DNA of 55,301 nucleotides from Gammaproteobacteria bacterium (GCA_022825505.1 JAJDWR010000014.1:1-55301), one strand, 5' to 3'. Positions 43,549-52,791 are shown, counted from the first letter of the stretch. Program-made: numbers and translations. Notes: generated from the letters alone by a model not told the origin.

Positions 43549-46260
43549 TCAGAAGTTGTAATTCAGGCGAAGTCCGACCGTACGCGGCGGACGTGGAGTG
43601 ACCCGCCAGTTTTCCCTGGGATCGATGTTGACACCACGTGGAGCCGCGGCAGCTATGGCCAGACTCCCCGGACTCAGGGGGCTGATCGTCACGTCTTCGC
43701 CCGACGCAATCCTGCGGGGCGTGTCCACATCGGTCAGATTGTTGACGTACAGTACTGCACTCCAGCTTTCGCCAGTCAGGCCGGCAGAAACATTCACAGT
43801 GGTCACCCCTGGAGTTGCTATGACATTTGCCGAATCCAGCCACTGTTCCGATTCGAAACGCACGTCCGCCCGCGCGTTCCAGCTCAATCCGGCGTCACCC
43901 ACGACGCCTCTATAGCTTGGACTCAGTGAACCGGTAACCTTGGGTTGTTCTCTCTGTTCCAACCCGTCCACGCGGTAGCATGCGGCGTATCTCCCGCCGG
44001 TTTCCCGGACAACCGGGCGACCGGTTGACAACGCATAGTCACCCACGCCGCCCATGGCAGCAATGTTTACATCACAGAAGTTCGTGTAGTGGGCATCCAG
44101 GAGACCAAGGGCTCCCCGGATGCTGAAGTTGTCCGTGACGAACAGGTTGCCTTCGAACTCCGCGCCCTTCATCTCCTGGTCGCCGTTGTTCAGGAAGGTA
44201 CGGTTGCTCTCGTTCGGGTCCCGCTGGTTTCTTGGCAGACTTGGATCCCCCCAATAGAGGTTGATCGGCTGGACGTTGCCTTCCCATTCCATGACGTAAA
44301 TCGCCGTAGCGTACTGAAGGCGACCGTCGAAGGCGCTGCCCTTGATGCCGAACTCGAGATTGGTCAGTTGCTCTTCATCGAAGTTGATGACGGTATCCAG
44401 ATCGTATGGAACGCCCTGGTCGCCGTTAGTGTCGTCCCACAACTGATTCGCCCGAGCCAGGGTTTCCTGGAGAGCCTCGTTGAAGAATCCCACATTCACG
44501 CCCGCGGGGTTGTTGCCCCGGGCGAACTGACCGTAGAACGAGGTGGTCTCGTTGAAGTTGTAGTTGAAGGACAATCGGGGAACGAACTTCTTGGTCAGCA
44601 CCGAGCCCGTGTTCCCTGAAATGGTGTCTTCACCCGATACTTCGTCATTCTGATAACGGCCTTCTGCGGTCAGGGCCAGCCGATCCGTCACGTCATAGGT
44701 GGCGTTGAAGAAAACGCTTGTGTTCGAGGCCGACTCACCGAGCAGTTGATCGGGAACCGAAGGATCGTCTCCCGTCAGCGCCAGATAGCGCTGAACCGCT
44801 TCGTCACCGCGAACCAATGCGTCATAACCTCCAAAGTAAAGGGTAGTCAGGAAGTCGTAGTTGTAATGCGAAGCGCCAACGACATAGCGAAGGCGGTTTT
44901 CCGCCGGAGATACCCAACGGACCTCGGCATAGGCTTCACTGATATCGGTCGGATCCGACATGATCGATCCTACGGTGGCCCCTGGTCCCATGTCGGCATA
45001 CTGCCAGGGAGGCAGCGGCCCCATGGGCGGACCCATGGCCATGGGCCTCACAAAGGTTATCGGGGTGGCCGGATCACGGGTGCCGTCGGCCCCTCGGATG
45101 TATTTCTCCGAACCGCTGAAAGCCGTGAATTGCAGCGCATGGCCATTGTCCGTCGCATAGTCGGCCTGAATCGAGAAACGGTCGCGCTCATCGTGTGCGG
45201 AGAAATAGTCGCCGAAAACCGACTGGGACTGAGCCAGGAACAGCAGATCGTCCTGTTCCTGCTGCGTCAGGCCCTGATACTGTGGGAACTGGCGCGCATA
45301 TTCGGGATTGTCGAAGGCCAGCGCCAGGACCGAAGATCGATCGTTTTGGGCCCACAGCGAAGCGCCCTGGCTCCAGTCCGGACAGTCGTAGGTTCCATCC
45401 ACCGCGAGGCCGGCGCCCATGCCCACGACGATGATTCCGTTGTCGGCGAAGCAGGCATCGCGGGCTTCCTCGGTGATGTAGTAGGACACGCCCGGCGTAT
45501 CGAAGGTGACGATATTGCTGTATGTCAGCTCGATTTCCAGGTTGTCGGAGGGATTGAAGACCATCTTGCCTGAAATCGAGTCCGTATTGCGCTCGCCGTA
45601 CTGGAGTTCGTCGCCGGCGATGTTGGTGGCGAGGTAGTCGTCCGGGGCCGTGCTGTCTTCGTACTCGATGTTCAACATGTAGCCCACGGTGTCGCTTATC
45701 GGGCCGGAAACGCCCGCCCGCAGGAGTCGGCGTCCGTAGCCATTCACTTCTGCCCGGACGTTGCCTTCAAACTCTTCGCCCGGATCCCGGGTCACGTAAT
45801 TGATCGCGCCGCCGAATGTCGAACGGCCAAACGCCGCGCTTTGCGGACCGCGATAGATTTCGACCTGCTCCAGGTTGCCGAATCCCAGCGAGCCCTGGGA
45901 ACCCAGGATCGGCATGCCATCGACAAAGGCCGTCACCTTGGTTCGATTGGTTGCGATTTCGTTGGATTGAACCCCGCGCACACTTGGAAATGCGGCATTG
46001 CGGTCGGGCCCTTCGTCGTAGTAGATGCCCGGCACCAACTGGAACAATTCTTCCTGGGTCAGAATGCCCGTGTCTTCGATCAGGCCGTCGCTCAGTACGG
46101 AGATGGAGACCGGTACTTCCTGGAGACTTTCTTCACGCTTACGAGCCGTGACGATGATCTCCTCGAGCACGAAGTCCTGCTCCGTCTGGGCCTGGACCGG
46201 TTCGCCCACGGCCAGAGTCGCGAAAATTCCCAGCATGAATACCTGGTTGGATCGGATCAT
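43549..46260 (-). CDS. TonB-dependent outer-membrane receptor
   Basis: This 903-residue receptor starts at ATG 46260 behind AGGGGA. The signal peptide ends G-E-P-V-Q-A-Q; the TonB box is E-E-I-I-V-T-A-R-K-R, followed by plug motifs S-V-R-G-V-Q-S-N-E-I-A-T, F-V-D-G-M-P-I-L and Y-R-G-P-Q-S-A-A-F-G-R-S-T-F-G-G-A-I-N-Y. The C-terminus V-G-L-R-L-N-Y-N-F ends in the expected aromatic. Its promoter region is shared with baeS and contains a BaeR-box-like site, so envelope-stress control is likely. The ligand is unknown. Confidence 0.94.
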   Translation of the reverse strand: MIRSNQVFMLGIFATLAVGEPVQAQTEQDFVLEEIIVTARKREESLQEVPVSISVLSDGLIEDTGILTQEELFQLVPGIYYDEGPDRNAAFPSVRGVQSNEIATNRTKVTAFVDGMPILGSQGSLGFGNLEQVEIYRGPQSAAFGRSTFGGAINYVTRDPGEEFEGNVRAEVNGYGRRLLRAGVSGPISDTVGYMLNIEYEDSTAPDDYLATNIAGDELQYGERNTDSISGKMVFNPSDNLEIELTYSNIVTFDTPGVSYYITEEARDACFADNGIIVVGMGAGLAVDGTYDCPDWSQGASLWAQNDRSSVLALAFDNPEYARQFPQYQGLTQQEQDDLLFLAQSQSVFGDYFSAHDERDRFSIQADYATDNGHALQFTAFSGSEKYIRGADGTRDPATPITFVRPMAMGPPMGPLPPWQYADMGPGATVGSIMSDPTDISEAYAEVRWVSPAENRLRYVVGASHYNYDFLTTLYFGGYDALVRGDEAVQRYLALTGDDPSVPDQLLGESASNTSVFFNATYDVTDRLALTAEGRYQNDEVSGEDTISGNTGSVLTKKFVPRLSFNYNFNETTSFYGQFARGNNPAGVNVGFFNEALQETLARANQLWDDTNGDQGVPYDLDTVINFDEEQLTNLEFGIKGSAFDGRLQYATAIYVMEWEGNVQPINLYWGDPSLPRNQRDPNESNRTFLNNGDQEMKGAEFEGNLFVTDNFSIRGALGLLDAHYTNFCDVNIAAMGGVGDYALSTGRPVVRETGGRYAACYRVDGLEQREQPKVTGSLSPSYRGVVGDAGLSWNARADVRFESEQWLDSANVIATPGVTTVNVSAGLTGESWSAVLYVNNLTDVDTPRRIASGEDVTISPLSPGSLAIAAAAPRGVNIDPRENWRVTPRPPRTVGLRLNYNF

Positions 46261-46359
46261 TGCATTTCCCCTGTTGTCGCAAAACTGATCCGCCGGTTGC
46301 AAAGATACAACAGGCAGATCTTTCTCCACCTGCGCAACATAACCAAGAAATGTGCAGGG

Positions 46360-46373
46360 ATTATGGAGAAAAC
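46360..46373 (-). promoter_or_regulatory. BaeR-box-like site
   Basis: On the minus strand the sequence reads GTTTTCTCCATAATCCC, matching 13 of the first 14 positions of the published E. coli BaeR box (TTTTTCTCCATDATTGGC). It sits between the divergent TonB receptor and baeS. A second half-match, TTTCTCC at 46321-46327, faces it on the other strand, 37 bases away, giving an inverted pair. Confidence 0.6.
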
Positions 46374-46495
46374 CGGTATATCGACTCCGGTTGCCTGATT
46401 TCGAACCTTGGTATGTTATGTTGCTGTCGCGTTTGATCGTATATCCGTCGATTGGCCGGTCGCCAGGGGTTTGTCAAACAGGAACCGAAAGAATC

Positions 46496-47926
46496 ATGCG
46501 TATCGGGATAGGGCAGAGAATTTTCCTGGGTTTCCTGTTCACGGCAATGGTGGTGCTTGCATTGACCACAGGGATCACGCGCTGGAGCTTCGACCGGGGA
46601 TTTCTCAACTATGTCAACGACAGCGAGGCGGAACGGCTTCGCTACTTTGCCCTGACCATCGCTGCGGCGTATGGGGAGGAGGGCGGCTGGGCAGCGTTCG
46701 AGAACGACAGGGACCGCTGGCTTGAGGTGATGGCGCCACCAGGCGTGGAGCCGTTCTCGTCCACGTCACGCGTGCAGACACGGAGGGCGCCCACCGGCAT
46801 CGACGGCAACGTCGTTTCAACGGATCCTTTGGCCATTTCTCCACGCATCTCCGTGCTTGACGCAGAAGGCAATCGGCTGTTCGGCCCGGTTCCACGCGGT
46901 ACGCCTCAACGTGTCGAACCCGTTGTGTTTCGAAATCAGGTCGTCGGCAATCTGCATCTCAATCCGTTGGATACCCTGGCCAGCGACCTGGATCAGCAGT
47001 TTTCGCAGCAGCAGACCCGGTGGACTTACGGAGCAGCCGTATTTGCGCTTTTGTTGGCGGGATTGCTTGCCGTGGTGTTCTCACGCCAGATTGTTTCGCC
47101 CATCACCGAACTGACCCGCGGTACGCAGGCGTTGGCAGAAGGCCGATTTGCGCAGCGCCTCGAGGTCCATTCGTCGGACGAATTGGGTCGCCTCGCCAGG
47201 AACTTCAACGCTCTCGCAGAGACACTGGAACGAAACCAGCAAGCCCAGCGTCAGTGGATCGCCGATATCTCCCATGAATTGCGTACGCCCCTGTCCGTAT
47301 TGAGGGGCGAACTGCAGGCGGTGGAAGACGGTGTGCGGCCTTTTAATGAAACGACCCGCAAGTCCCTCAGCGGCGAGGTCGAACGGCTCACCAAACTCGT
47401 CAATGACATTTACCAGCTCTCCGTCGCGGATGTGGGGGCGCTTCGCTACCGCAAGGAGGTCGCCGACGTCGGTCAGGTGCTGGAAGATACGGTGGAATTG
47501 TTCGAGGCGCGGATTCGCGATGCGGGACTTGAATTGGAAACCCGTTATCCGGAGGGTCCGCTGGAAGCGTTGATCGACGTCAACCGACTTGGACAACTCT
47601 TCACCAACGTGCTTGAAAATTCGATTCGGTACACTGATCGGGGTGGACGTGTTCGTGTCGCCTGCGTGCAGAATGGCAAGGACATCGAAGTCAGTATCGA
47701 GGATTCCGCACCGAATGTGCCGGCGGATGCGATGCCTCGCCTGTTCAGGCGGCTCTACCGGGTGGAGAGTTCCAGGGGCCGTCAGACGGGCGGTGCGGGG
47801 TTGGGGCTGGCCATTTGCAAGCGGATCGCGCACGCGCTGGGCGGGAGTATCAGCGCATCGCCATCAGGGCTGGGCGGTCTGAAAATGGTCGTCCGGCTGC
47901 CGGCGGCTGCCCACGCCGGAGGATGA
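46496..47926 (+). CDS. baeS: Sensor histidine kinase BaeS
   Basis: This 476-residue inner-membrane kinase aligns closely with E. coli BaeS: the R-x-S-F-D-R-G-F-L-N-Y-V segment after the first membrane helix, a periplasmic domain, the second helix and HAMP (S-P-I-T-E-L-T-R-G-T-Q-A-L-A-E-G), the phospho-acceptor D-I-S-H-E-L-R-T-P-L, then N-V-L-E-N-S-I-R-Y-T and G-G-A-G-L-G-L-A-I-C. BaeS senses envelope stress and toxic compounds. The start follows AGGAACCGAAAGAATC; the frame to 46352 is not used. Its stop overlaps the baeR start (ATGA). Confidence 0.93.
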   Translation: MRIGIGQRIFLGFLFTAMVVLALTTGITRWSFDRGFLNYVNDSEAERLRYFALTIAAAYGEEGGWAAFENDRDRWLEVMAPPGVEPFSSTSRVQTRRAPTGIDGNVVSTDPLAISPRISVLDAEGNRLFGPVPRGTPQRVEPVVFRNQVVGNLHLNPLDTLASDLDQQFSQQQTRWTYGAAVFALLLAGLLAVVFSRQIVSPITELTRGTQALAEGRFAQRLEVHSSDELGRLARNFNALAETLERNQQAQRQWIADISHELRTPLSVLRGELQAVEDGVRPFNETTRKSLSGEVERLTKLVNDIYQLSVADVGALRYRKEVADVGQVLEDTVELFEARIRDAGLELETRYPEGPLEALIDVNRLGQLFTNVLENSIRYTDRGGRVRVACVQNGKDIEVSIEDSAPNVPADAMPRLFRRLYRVESSRGRQTGGAGLGLAICKRIAHALGGSISASPSGLGGLKMVVRLPAAAHAGG

Positions 47927-48621
47927 CCGCCACGCGGGCCAGGGCTACGAACGGCTCGCCGATCCTGGTGGTCGAGGACGAGCCGAAGATCGCGCAGCTT
48001 CTCGTCGACTATCTGTTGCTGGCAAGTTATCCGACGCACCATATCGGCAATGGCGAGGAGGTCGTTCCTTGGGTGCGCGACCATAATCCCAGGCTAATTC
48101 TGCTCGATGTCATGCTTCCCGGCAGGGACGGCATGTCCATCTGCCGCGAAATTCGGGGGTTTTCGGATGTTCCCATCGTCATGGTGACGGCCCGGGTGGA
48201 AGAAATCGACCGCTTGCTGGGTCTGGAACTCGGAGCCGACGACTACATCTGCAAGCCGTTCAGTCCGCGGGAGGTGGTCGCCAGGGTGCATGCCATCATG
48301 CGGCGCGTGGCTTCGCAGAATGCCCCGGGTGGCGAGTACCTGGGAATCGTCATCGACCGCGAACAGCACCGGGCGCATGTCAACGGATATGCTCTGGATC
48401 TCACTCCGCTGGAGTTTCGGCTGCTCGGCGTATTGCTGGGAAACCCGGGCCGCGTCTTCTCCCGCAACCAGTTGATGGATCGGGTCTACAAGGACAGCCG
48501 CACGGTAAGCGACCGCACAATGGATAGCCATATCAAGAACTTGAGGCGGAAAGTTCGAGAGTTTATTCCAGATGAGGAAGTGATTCGTACCGTCTACGGC
48601 GTCGGCTACAAGCTGGAGTGA
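47923..48621 (+). CDS. baeR: Response regulator BaeR (OmpR type)
   Basis: This 232-residue regulator has a receiver domain (V-V-E-D-E-P-K-I-A-Q-L-L, the phosphorylated Asp in L-I-L-L-D-V-M-L-P-G, V-M-V-T-A, D-D-Y-I-C-K-P-F-S-P-R-E-V-V-A-R-V) and a winged-helix OmpR domain (L-D-L-T-P-L-E-F-R-L-L, D-R-T-M-D-S-H-I-K-N-L-R-R-K, V-Y-G-V-G-Y-K). The identity to E. coli BaeR is high, including E-I-D-R-L-L-G-L-E. It overlaps baeS by four bases. It should bind the site at 46360-46373. No mdtABC efflux genes follow. Confidence 0.94.
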   Translation: MTATRARATNGSPILVVEDEPKIAQLLVDYLLLASYPTHHIGNGEEVVPWVRDHNPRLILLDVMLPGRDGMSICREIRGFSDVPIVMVTARVEEIDRLLGLELGADDYICKPFSPREVVARVHAIMRRVASQNAPGGEYLGIVIDREQHRAHVNGYALDLTPLEFRLLGVLLGNPGRVFSRNQLMDRVYKDSRTVSDRTMDSHIKNLRRKVREFIPDEEVIRTVYGVGYKLE

Positions 48622-48714
48622 TGCGAGCCGGCCGGGCGGTGGACGGGACCGTCCCGCGCGCTGGCCGTGGTGCGTTTCGGCTCGATACGCGGCTCTTGCC
48701 GCAGCGTTCCTGGT

Positions 48715-49962
48715 TCAGCCGTCCCGGGCGTGGGCCTTTTCCATGGCCTCGATCAGTGGCAGCCGGATACCGGAGAGATACCGCACCATCGCGCCGCCCG
48801 CCGTACAGACGTAGTCGATGTCCGCCGTATCGACAAAGCTCGCCGCCGCCGTGACCGTGTCGCCGCCGCCGATCACCGAGTAGCCCGGCGAGGCGGCTAT
48901 CGCTCGCCAAATAGCACGTGTTCCCGCGGCAAACTCCGCTTGCTCGTAAACGCCCGGCGGGCCGTTGACGAAAATGGTTTTCGCCCCGCGGAGTTCGGCT
49001 TCGTATGACGCAATTGTACGCTCGCCTATATCCAGGAACAGGTGCTCCGCGGGCAGGTTTTTGACGGCAATCTCGCGGCGCTGGCCGGACTCGGCATAGG
49101 CCAAGTCAACGGGCATCGAAATTCTGCCGGGATATTCACGCAGGTATTGCTCAGCTTGCTGGACGAAGACGTCAAGCGCGCGGTCCTTGAGAAACTGTTC
49201 CTGTTTGCGGCCGAGGCTGTATCCGCCGGCCAGCAACATGATCTCTCCGGTAATTCCGCACGCCAGGATCCGATCGGCCGTTCCCGATGCGAGAACCGGC
49301 TCCATCATGCCGAACGCATCGGAGATCTTTGCTCCACCGAGCACGAACACGCAGGGGTGCTCGGGTGCGTGCATCACGCGGTCCAGGGCCGCAACCTCGT
49401 CGTCCAGCAAAATTCCGGCAGCGGTGGGCTTCAGTTCCTGGAAGGCCACCATGGAAGGCGCGTTGCGGTGGGCGGCAGCGAAGGCGTCGTTCACGTAGTA
49501 GTCGATCAGCGGCGCCAGCCCGCGAACGAGATACGTGTCGAGCATTTCTTCGGGCGCCAGTTTCACCGCAGTTTCGAAGGTCGAGATTTCCTCGCTCAGG
49601 TAGCGGAGGTTGCCGAGCAGAACGGCTTCTCCGGGCCGGAGGGCCTTCACCGCTTCCCGGGCCGCGGGCCCGGCCACGTCATCGATGTAGGTCACGGGCC
49701 GGCCCAGGTACCCGGTCAGCTTTTCGGCGTGTTCCTCGAGAGGTATCAGGTTCTGATAGTCCAGCGTGTCACCCTGGTGCGCGATCAGGGCGAGCCGGGC
49801 GCCGCCTTCGAGCAGATGCCGAATCGTCGGGAGACTTTTCCGAATGCGGTTTTCATTGACGATGCGCTTTGTGTCGATGTCGATGGGCGAATTGATGTCC
49901 ACCCGCAGCAGCACGGTCTTGCCGCCGTAGTCGAAACGGTCGAGACGGGTCATGCTCGCCAT
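48715..49962 (-). CDS. pgk: Phosphoglycerate kinase, archaeal type
   Basis: This 415-residue kinase interconverts 1,3-bisphosphoglycerate and 3-phosphoglycerate. Substrate-binding V-L-L-R-V-D-I-N-S-P-I-D, A-L-I-A-H-Q-G, L-L-G-N-L-R, F-V-L-G-G-A-K-I-S-D-A, and the ATP loop G-Y-S-V-I-G-G-G-D-T-V-T-A are visible. The D-I-N-S-P-I-D and S-L-E-E-H-A-E-type (here L-E-E-H-A-E-K-L) segments are those of archaeal PGKs; bacterial enzymes usually read R-V-D-x-N-V-P. ATG 49962 has GGGAGA upstream. It follows the type II GAPDH gene, 151 bases upstream, on the same strand. Confidence 0.92.
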   Translation of the reverse strand: MASMTRLDRFDYGGKTVLLRVDINSPIDIDTKRIVNENRIRKSLPTIRHLLEGGARLALIAHQGDTLDYQNLIPLEEHAEKLTGYLGRPVTYIDDVAGPAAREAVKALRPGEAVLLGNLRYLSEEISTFETAVKLAPEEMLDTYLVRGLAPLIDYYVNDAFAAAHRNAPSMVAFQELKPTAAGILLDDEVAALDRVMHAPEHPCVFVLGGAKISDAFGMMEPVLASGTADRILACGITGEIMLLAGGYSLGRKQEQFLKDRALDVFVQQAEQYLREYPGRISMPVDLAYAESGQRREIAVKNLPAEHLFLDIGERTIASYEAELRGAKTIFVNGPPGVYEQAEFAAGTRAIWRAIAASPGYSVIGGGDTVTAAASFVDTADIDYVCTAGGAMVRYLSGIRLPLIEAMEKAHARDG

Positions 49963-50113
49963 GGGCGTCTCCCGATGCGTTTGAGGCAGATCGCCGCCGC
50001 CGGGCGCAACTTCGGGCGGCGGGATGGAAACATGCGCATGCCACGGAAACCGCGCCTCCGCGCGACGTGCCGTCCACTCATCGGCGAGCCTCCCCGGCCG
50101 GCTTCGGCGCGGA

Positions 50114-51136
50114 CTACTTCCAGTAGGGCAGGCCCAGGTAACGGTTGGTATCGCCGACGGCCTTGAGCCGGTCCGTCTCCATGGCCATGGACGCACGAAT
50201 GCCATCGATGGACTCGGGGATGGTCACCGACTCCTGCGGAATATGGATTCCGAACATGATGTCCCGTCCGGACTTCACCAGGGTGTCTTCCCAGACCGGC
50301 AACTCGTAGATGTCTCCGCGGGGGAAGCCCATGTCGCGCGCGTACTTGAAGATCGAGGCGTTGCCCAGGAACCCCTGGTCGGTGGAAACGACGCGGATGC
50401 GGTCGTGCGCCTCGAACAGGTCCCTGGCCTCGTCCACCGAGAGGTCGTCCTTCGGCGTGGCGAGGACGGAGATGAAGTGGCCGTGGGTGACGGGCGTATG
50501 CACCAGCAGCCCCGTGGCGTCCACGTGGGGCATGATGGCCATCAGGTCCACCGCCTGATGGTTCGGCGCCTTGTCCACTTTCAGCGCGTTGACGATGCCC
50601 CGGTGGTAGTCGCCGGGGTCGGCCACGCGCCGGACGATCGTGATGGCGACACGCTCCACGCCGGGACCGCGGTCCAGGCAGTCGACCGCGCGGATCAGCC
50701 CGGTCGTGTTGCACGACGTCAGCTTGAGGAACTGGGCATTCAGCCCCTCCTCGTAGTTCGCATAGCCGTGGAAGAAGACATCGGCAACCTCGTCCTTCTC
50801 GCCGCCCTGGAAGACGGCCTTGTTACCGTGCTTGATGTAGAGCTCCTTGTTTTTCGCGCCAATTCCGCCGGGGGCCGCGTCCAGAACCACATCCACTTCG
50901 GGCAGGATTTCCTCCATCGTTCCGGAGACCGCGACGCCGGCGGCTTCCAGCGGTGCGCAGGCGTCGTCATAGGCCGCAAACAGCCTGTACGGCATGCCCC
51001 GGTCGCGCAGAGCCTGCACTGTAAGGGTCGGCGCCGCATCCACGACACCCACCAGTTCCATGTCCTCCTGCAACGCCACCCCGTCGGCGAGTCGCTGCCC
51101 GATGACGCCAAATCCCGCTACCAGTACCTTGACCAT
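50114..51136 (-). CDS. gap: Type II glyceraldehyde-3-phosphate dehydrogenase (archaeal type)
   Basis: This 340-residue enzyme has the NAD(P) motif V-L-V-A-G-F-G-V-I-G-Q-R and the catalytic Cys142 in L-T-S-C-N-T-T-G-L, which marks the archaeal class II enzyme rather than the bacterial S-C-T-T-N. Segments G-G-I-G-A-K-N-K and F-Q-G-G-E-K also follow archaeal members. It makes 1,3-bisphosphoglycerate from glyceraldehyde-3-phosphate. GGGTCAGGA lies before ATG 51136. It is the first gene of the pair with pgk. A 372-codon frame on the plus strand over this gene is a shadow. Confidence 0.93.
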   Translation of the reverse strand: MVKVLVAGFGVIGQRLADGVALQEDMELVGVVDAAPTLTVQALRDRGMPYRLFAAYDDACAPLEAAGVAVSGTMEEILPEVDVVLDAAPGGIGAKNKELYIKHGNKAVFQGGEKDEVADVFFHGYANYEEGLNAQFLKLTSCNTTGLIRAVDCLDRGPGVERVAITIVRRVADPGDYHRGIVNALKVDKAPNHQAVDLMAIMPHVDATGLLVHTPVTHGHFISVLATPKDDLSVDEARDLFEAHDRIRVVSTDQGFLGNASIFKYARDMGFPRGDIYELPVWEDTLVKSGRDIMFGIHIPQESVTIPESIDGIRASMAMETDRLKAVGDTNRYLGLPYWK

Positions 51137-51258
51137 TCCTGACCCTTTCCTAATGCGCTAAACCGTATGAGAAGGGCGAATGATACATTGCAATACTCAC
51201 CATATGTGCTGTAGAGTCCTTCGCCGTCCCTTGCCGTTCATCAAGAGATAAAATCCCC

Positions 51259-52194
51259 ATGGACGTATTCCCCAATACCGGCCCGCACCTGCACATCGTG
51301 CTGAATCATTTCCCGCTGATCGGGAGCGTTTTCGTCCTTGGGTTGCTGATCGCCTCGGCCTACATGAAGAACGACGACATGCGCAGGGTCAGCCTGATCC
51401 TGTTCGTGGTTCTGGGCCTGCTGGCGATTCCCACCTATATCACCGGCGCGGCGGCCGGCTGGGCCTACCAGGGGCGGCCGGACATGTCGGTCCAGATTCT
51501 GGATGCTCATCGTGACGCAGCGTTGATGGCATTCGTGTTCATCGGGCTCACGGGCCTGGTGTCGTGGCTTGTCCTGTGGCGGGAGCGGCGTTATGGCCGC
51601 GCGTCCACCGCGGGATTTTATGCCGTGCTGGCGCTGGGAATTGTCGCATTGCTGACGATCGTCGAAGCCGGCAGCCTGGGCGGTACCGTACTTCGGCCGG
51701 AACTTCGCGAGGGCGCGATGGCAGAACCCATCGGGCTTACTGCCGCAATCGAATCGGCCATTCAGAGCATCATCTGGGCCTGGCCGTCCATGGAGGCGGC
51801 GCACTTTGTGGGCATGGCGGTGTTGTTCGGCGTCGTGCTGCTGGTGGGGCTTCGCGTACTCGGCGTCGCCAGGAATGTGCCGTATTCGGCAGTGCATCGG
51901 TTGCTGCCGCTCGGGGCGCTGGCATTGCTGGTGAACATCGTCACCGGCATGTTCTTCTTCATCGCCGACTCGGGGCGCTACGTCGCCATGGACGGGTTTC
52001 CCCCGAAGATCATCTGGCTGATGGTGGGCGGCCTCGCCATCATCTACTTCACGATCTTCGACGACATCTGGGATGTGAAGTCGGATCAGGATGCGCCCCC
52101 GCGGGCCAAGGTGATGGCGGCATTGACAATGGTTTCCTGGGCTGCCGTGCTGGTATTCGGCCGGCTGTTGCCCTACTACGGAGAGGGAGGCTAG
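51259..52194 (+). CDS. Multi-pass membrane protein with His-rich helices
   Basis: This 311-residue integral membrane protein has about eight helices. The first reads P-H-L-H-I-V-L-N-H-F-P-L-I-G-S, a pattern found in DUF2231-like heme-associated membrane proteins. Later histidines (D-A-H-R-D-A-A, E-A-A-H-F-V-G, S-A-V-H-R-L-L) could form heme or metal sites. It is the first of three rightward genes; the second starts four bases after its stop. The function is unknown; a role in membrane redox chemistry is a guess. Confidence 0.82.
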   Translation: MDVFPNTGPHLHIVLNHFPLIGSVFVLGLLIASAYMKNDDMRRVSLILFVVLGLLAIPTYITGAAAGWAYQGRPDMSVQILDAHRDAALMAFVFIGLTGLVSWLVLWRERRYGRASTAGFYAVLALGIVALLTIVEAGSLGGTVLRPELREGAMAEPIGLTAAIESAIQSIIWAWPSMEAAHFVGMAVLFGVVLLVGLRVLGVARNVPYSAVHRLLPLGALALLVNIVTGMFFFIADSGRYVAMDGFPPKIIWLMVGGLAIIYFTIFDDIWDVKSDQDAPPRAKVMAALTMVSWAAVLVFGRLLPYYGEGG

Positions 52195-52197
52195 ACC

Positions 52198-52305
52198 ATG
52201 GGCGGCTTCATTTTCGCTCTATCTGTCGTCGTCTCGACTTTCGTGGTCGTCGTGGTTCTCACGTATGTCATCGACAGAGATGCCGACGCCAACGATAGCG
52301 GTTAA
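52198..52305 (+). CDS. 35-residue single-pass membrane protein
   Basis: This small frame starts at ATG 52198 behind GGAGAGGGAGG and encodes one hydrophobic helix (F-I-F-A-L-S-V-V-V-S-T-F-V-V-V-V-V-L) and a short acidic tail (D-R-D-A-D-A-N-D). It fits tightly between two membrane-protein genes, 3 bases after the first and 12 before the next, which has its own CTGGAGAAG site. The layout suggests a small accessory subunit of a membrane complex. Confidence 0.78.
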   Translation: MGGFIFALSVVVSTFVVVVVLTYVIDRDADANDSG

Positions 52306-52317
52306 CCTGGAGAAGTT

Positions 52318-52791
52318 ATGGGCTTTCTAAGCTGGTTGGAGGGCACGGCCTATTCCGAGTGGATCGTTGCCGGGTTGCTGGGTTGGCCGCTGATGCTGTC
52401 CATGCACGCGATCGGGCTTGCAGCCGTCGTCGGCATCATGTTCGCGATCAACCTGCGCATGCTCGGATTCTTCAAGCCGATTCCTTATGCCGGCCTGGGT
52501 CCGCTGCTGGCCTTCGGCTGGGTAGGCATTACCGTCAACGCCTTTTCGGGACTCTCGCTTTTCATGGCGCAGGCGACGTTCTACGTGACGAGTGCGCCAT
52601 TCCTGGTGAAGATCACTTTCGTCATCCTCGGCATCGCCAACCTGCACCTGACGCAGCGAGTCCTGCGGCAGGAAGCGGATGCCTGGCAAGAGTCAGGCAC
52701 GGTATCGCAGATGGGAACCGCGCTCGCGGTCAGTTCGATCGCGTTCTGGACGCTCGCCGTAGTCTGCGGGCGGTTGATCGCCTATCTCTAG
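52318..52791 (+). CDS. DUF6644-like membrane protein
   Basis: This 157-residue protein has four membrane helices (W-P-L-M-L-S-M-H-A-I-G-L-A-A-V-V-G-I-M-F near the start; further helices to the end W-T-L-A-V-V-C-G-R-L). The early S-M-H-A-I-G with R-M-L-G-F-F-K resembles the DUF6644 family, which may bind heme through the histidine. It is the last gene of the operon starting at 51259 and begins behind TGGAGAAG. The function is unknown. Confidence 0.82.
   Translation: MGFLSWLEGTAYSEWIVAGLLGWPLMLSMHAIGLAAVVGIMFAINLRMLGFFKPIPYAGLGPLLAFGWVGITVNAFSGLSLFMAQATFYVTSAPFLVKITFVILGIANLHLTQRVLRQEADAWQESGTVSQMGTALAVSSIAFWTLAVVCGRLIAYL

Noticed and set aside
50024..51142. 372-residue frame on the plus strand over the GAPDH gene
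   Set aside because: It is antisense to a clear class II GAPDH, has no domain or ribosome site, and has the composition of a shadow.
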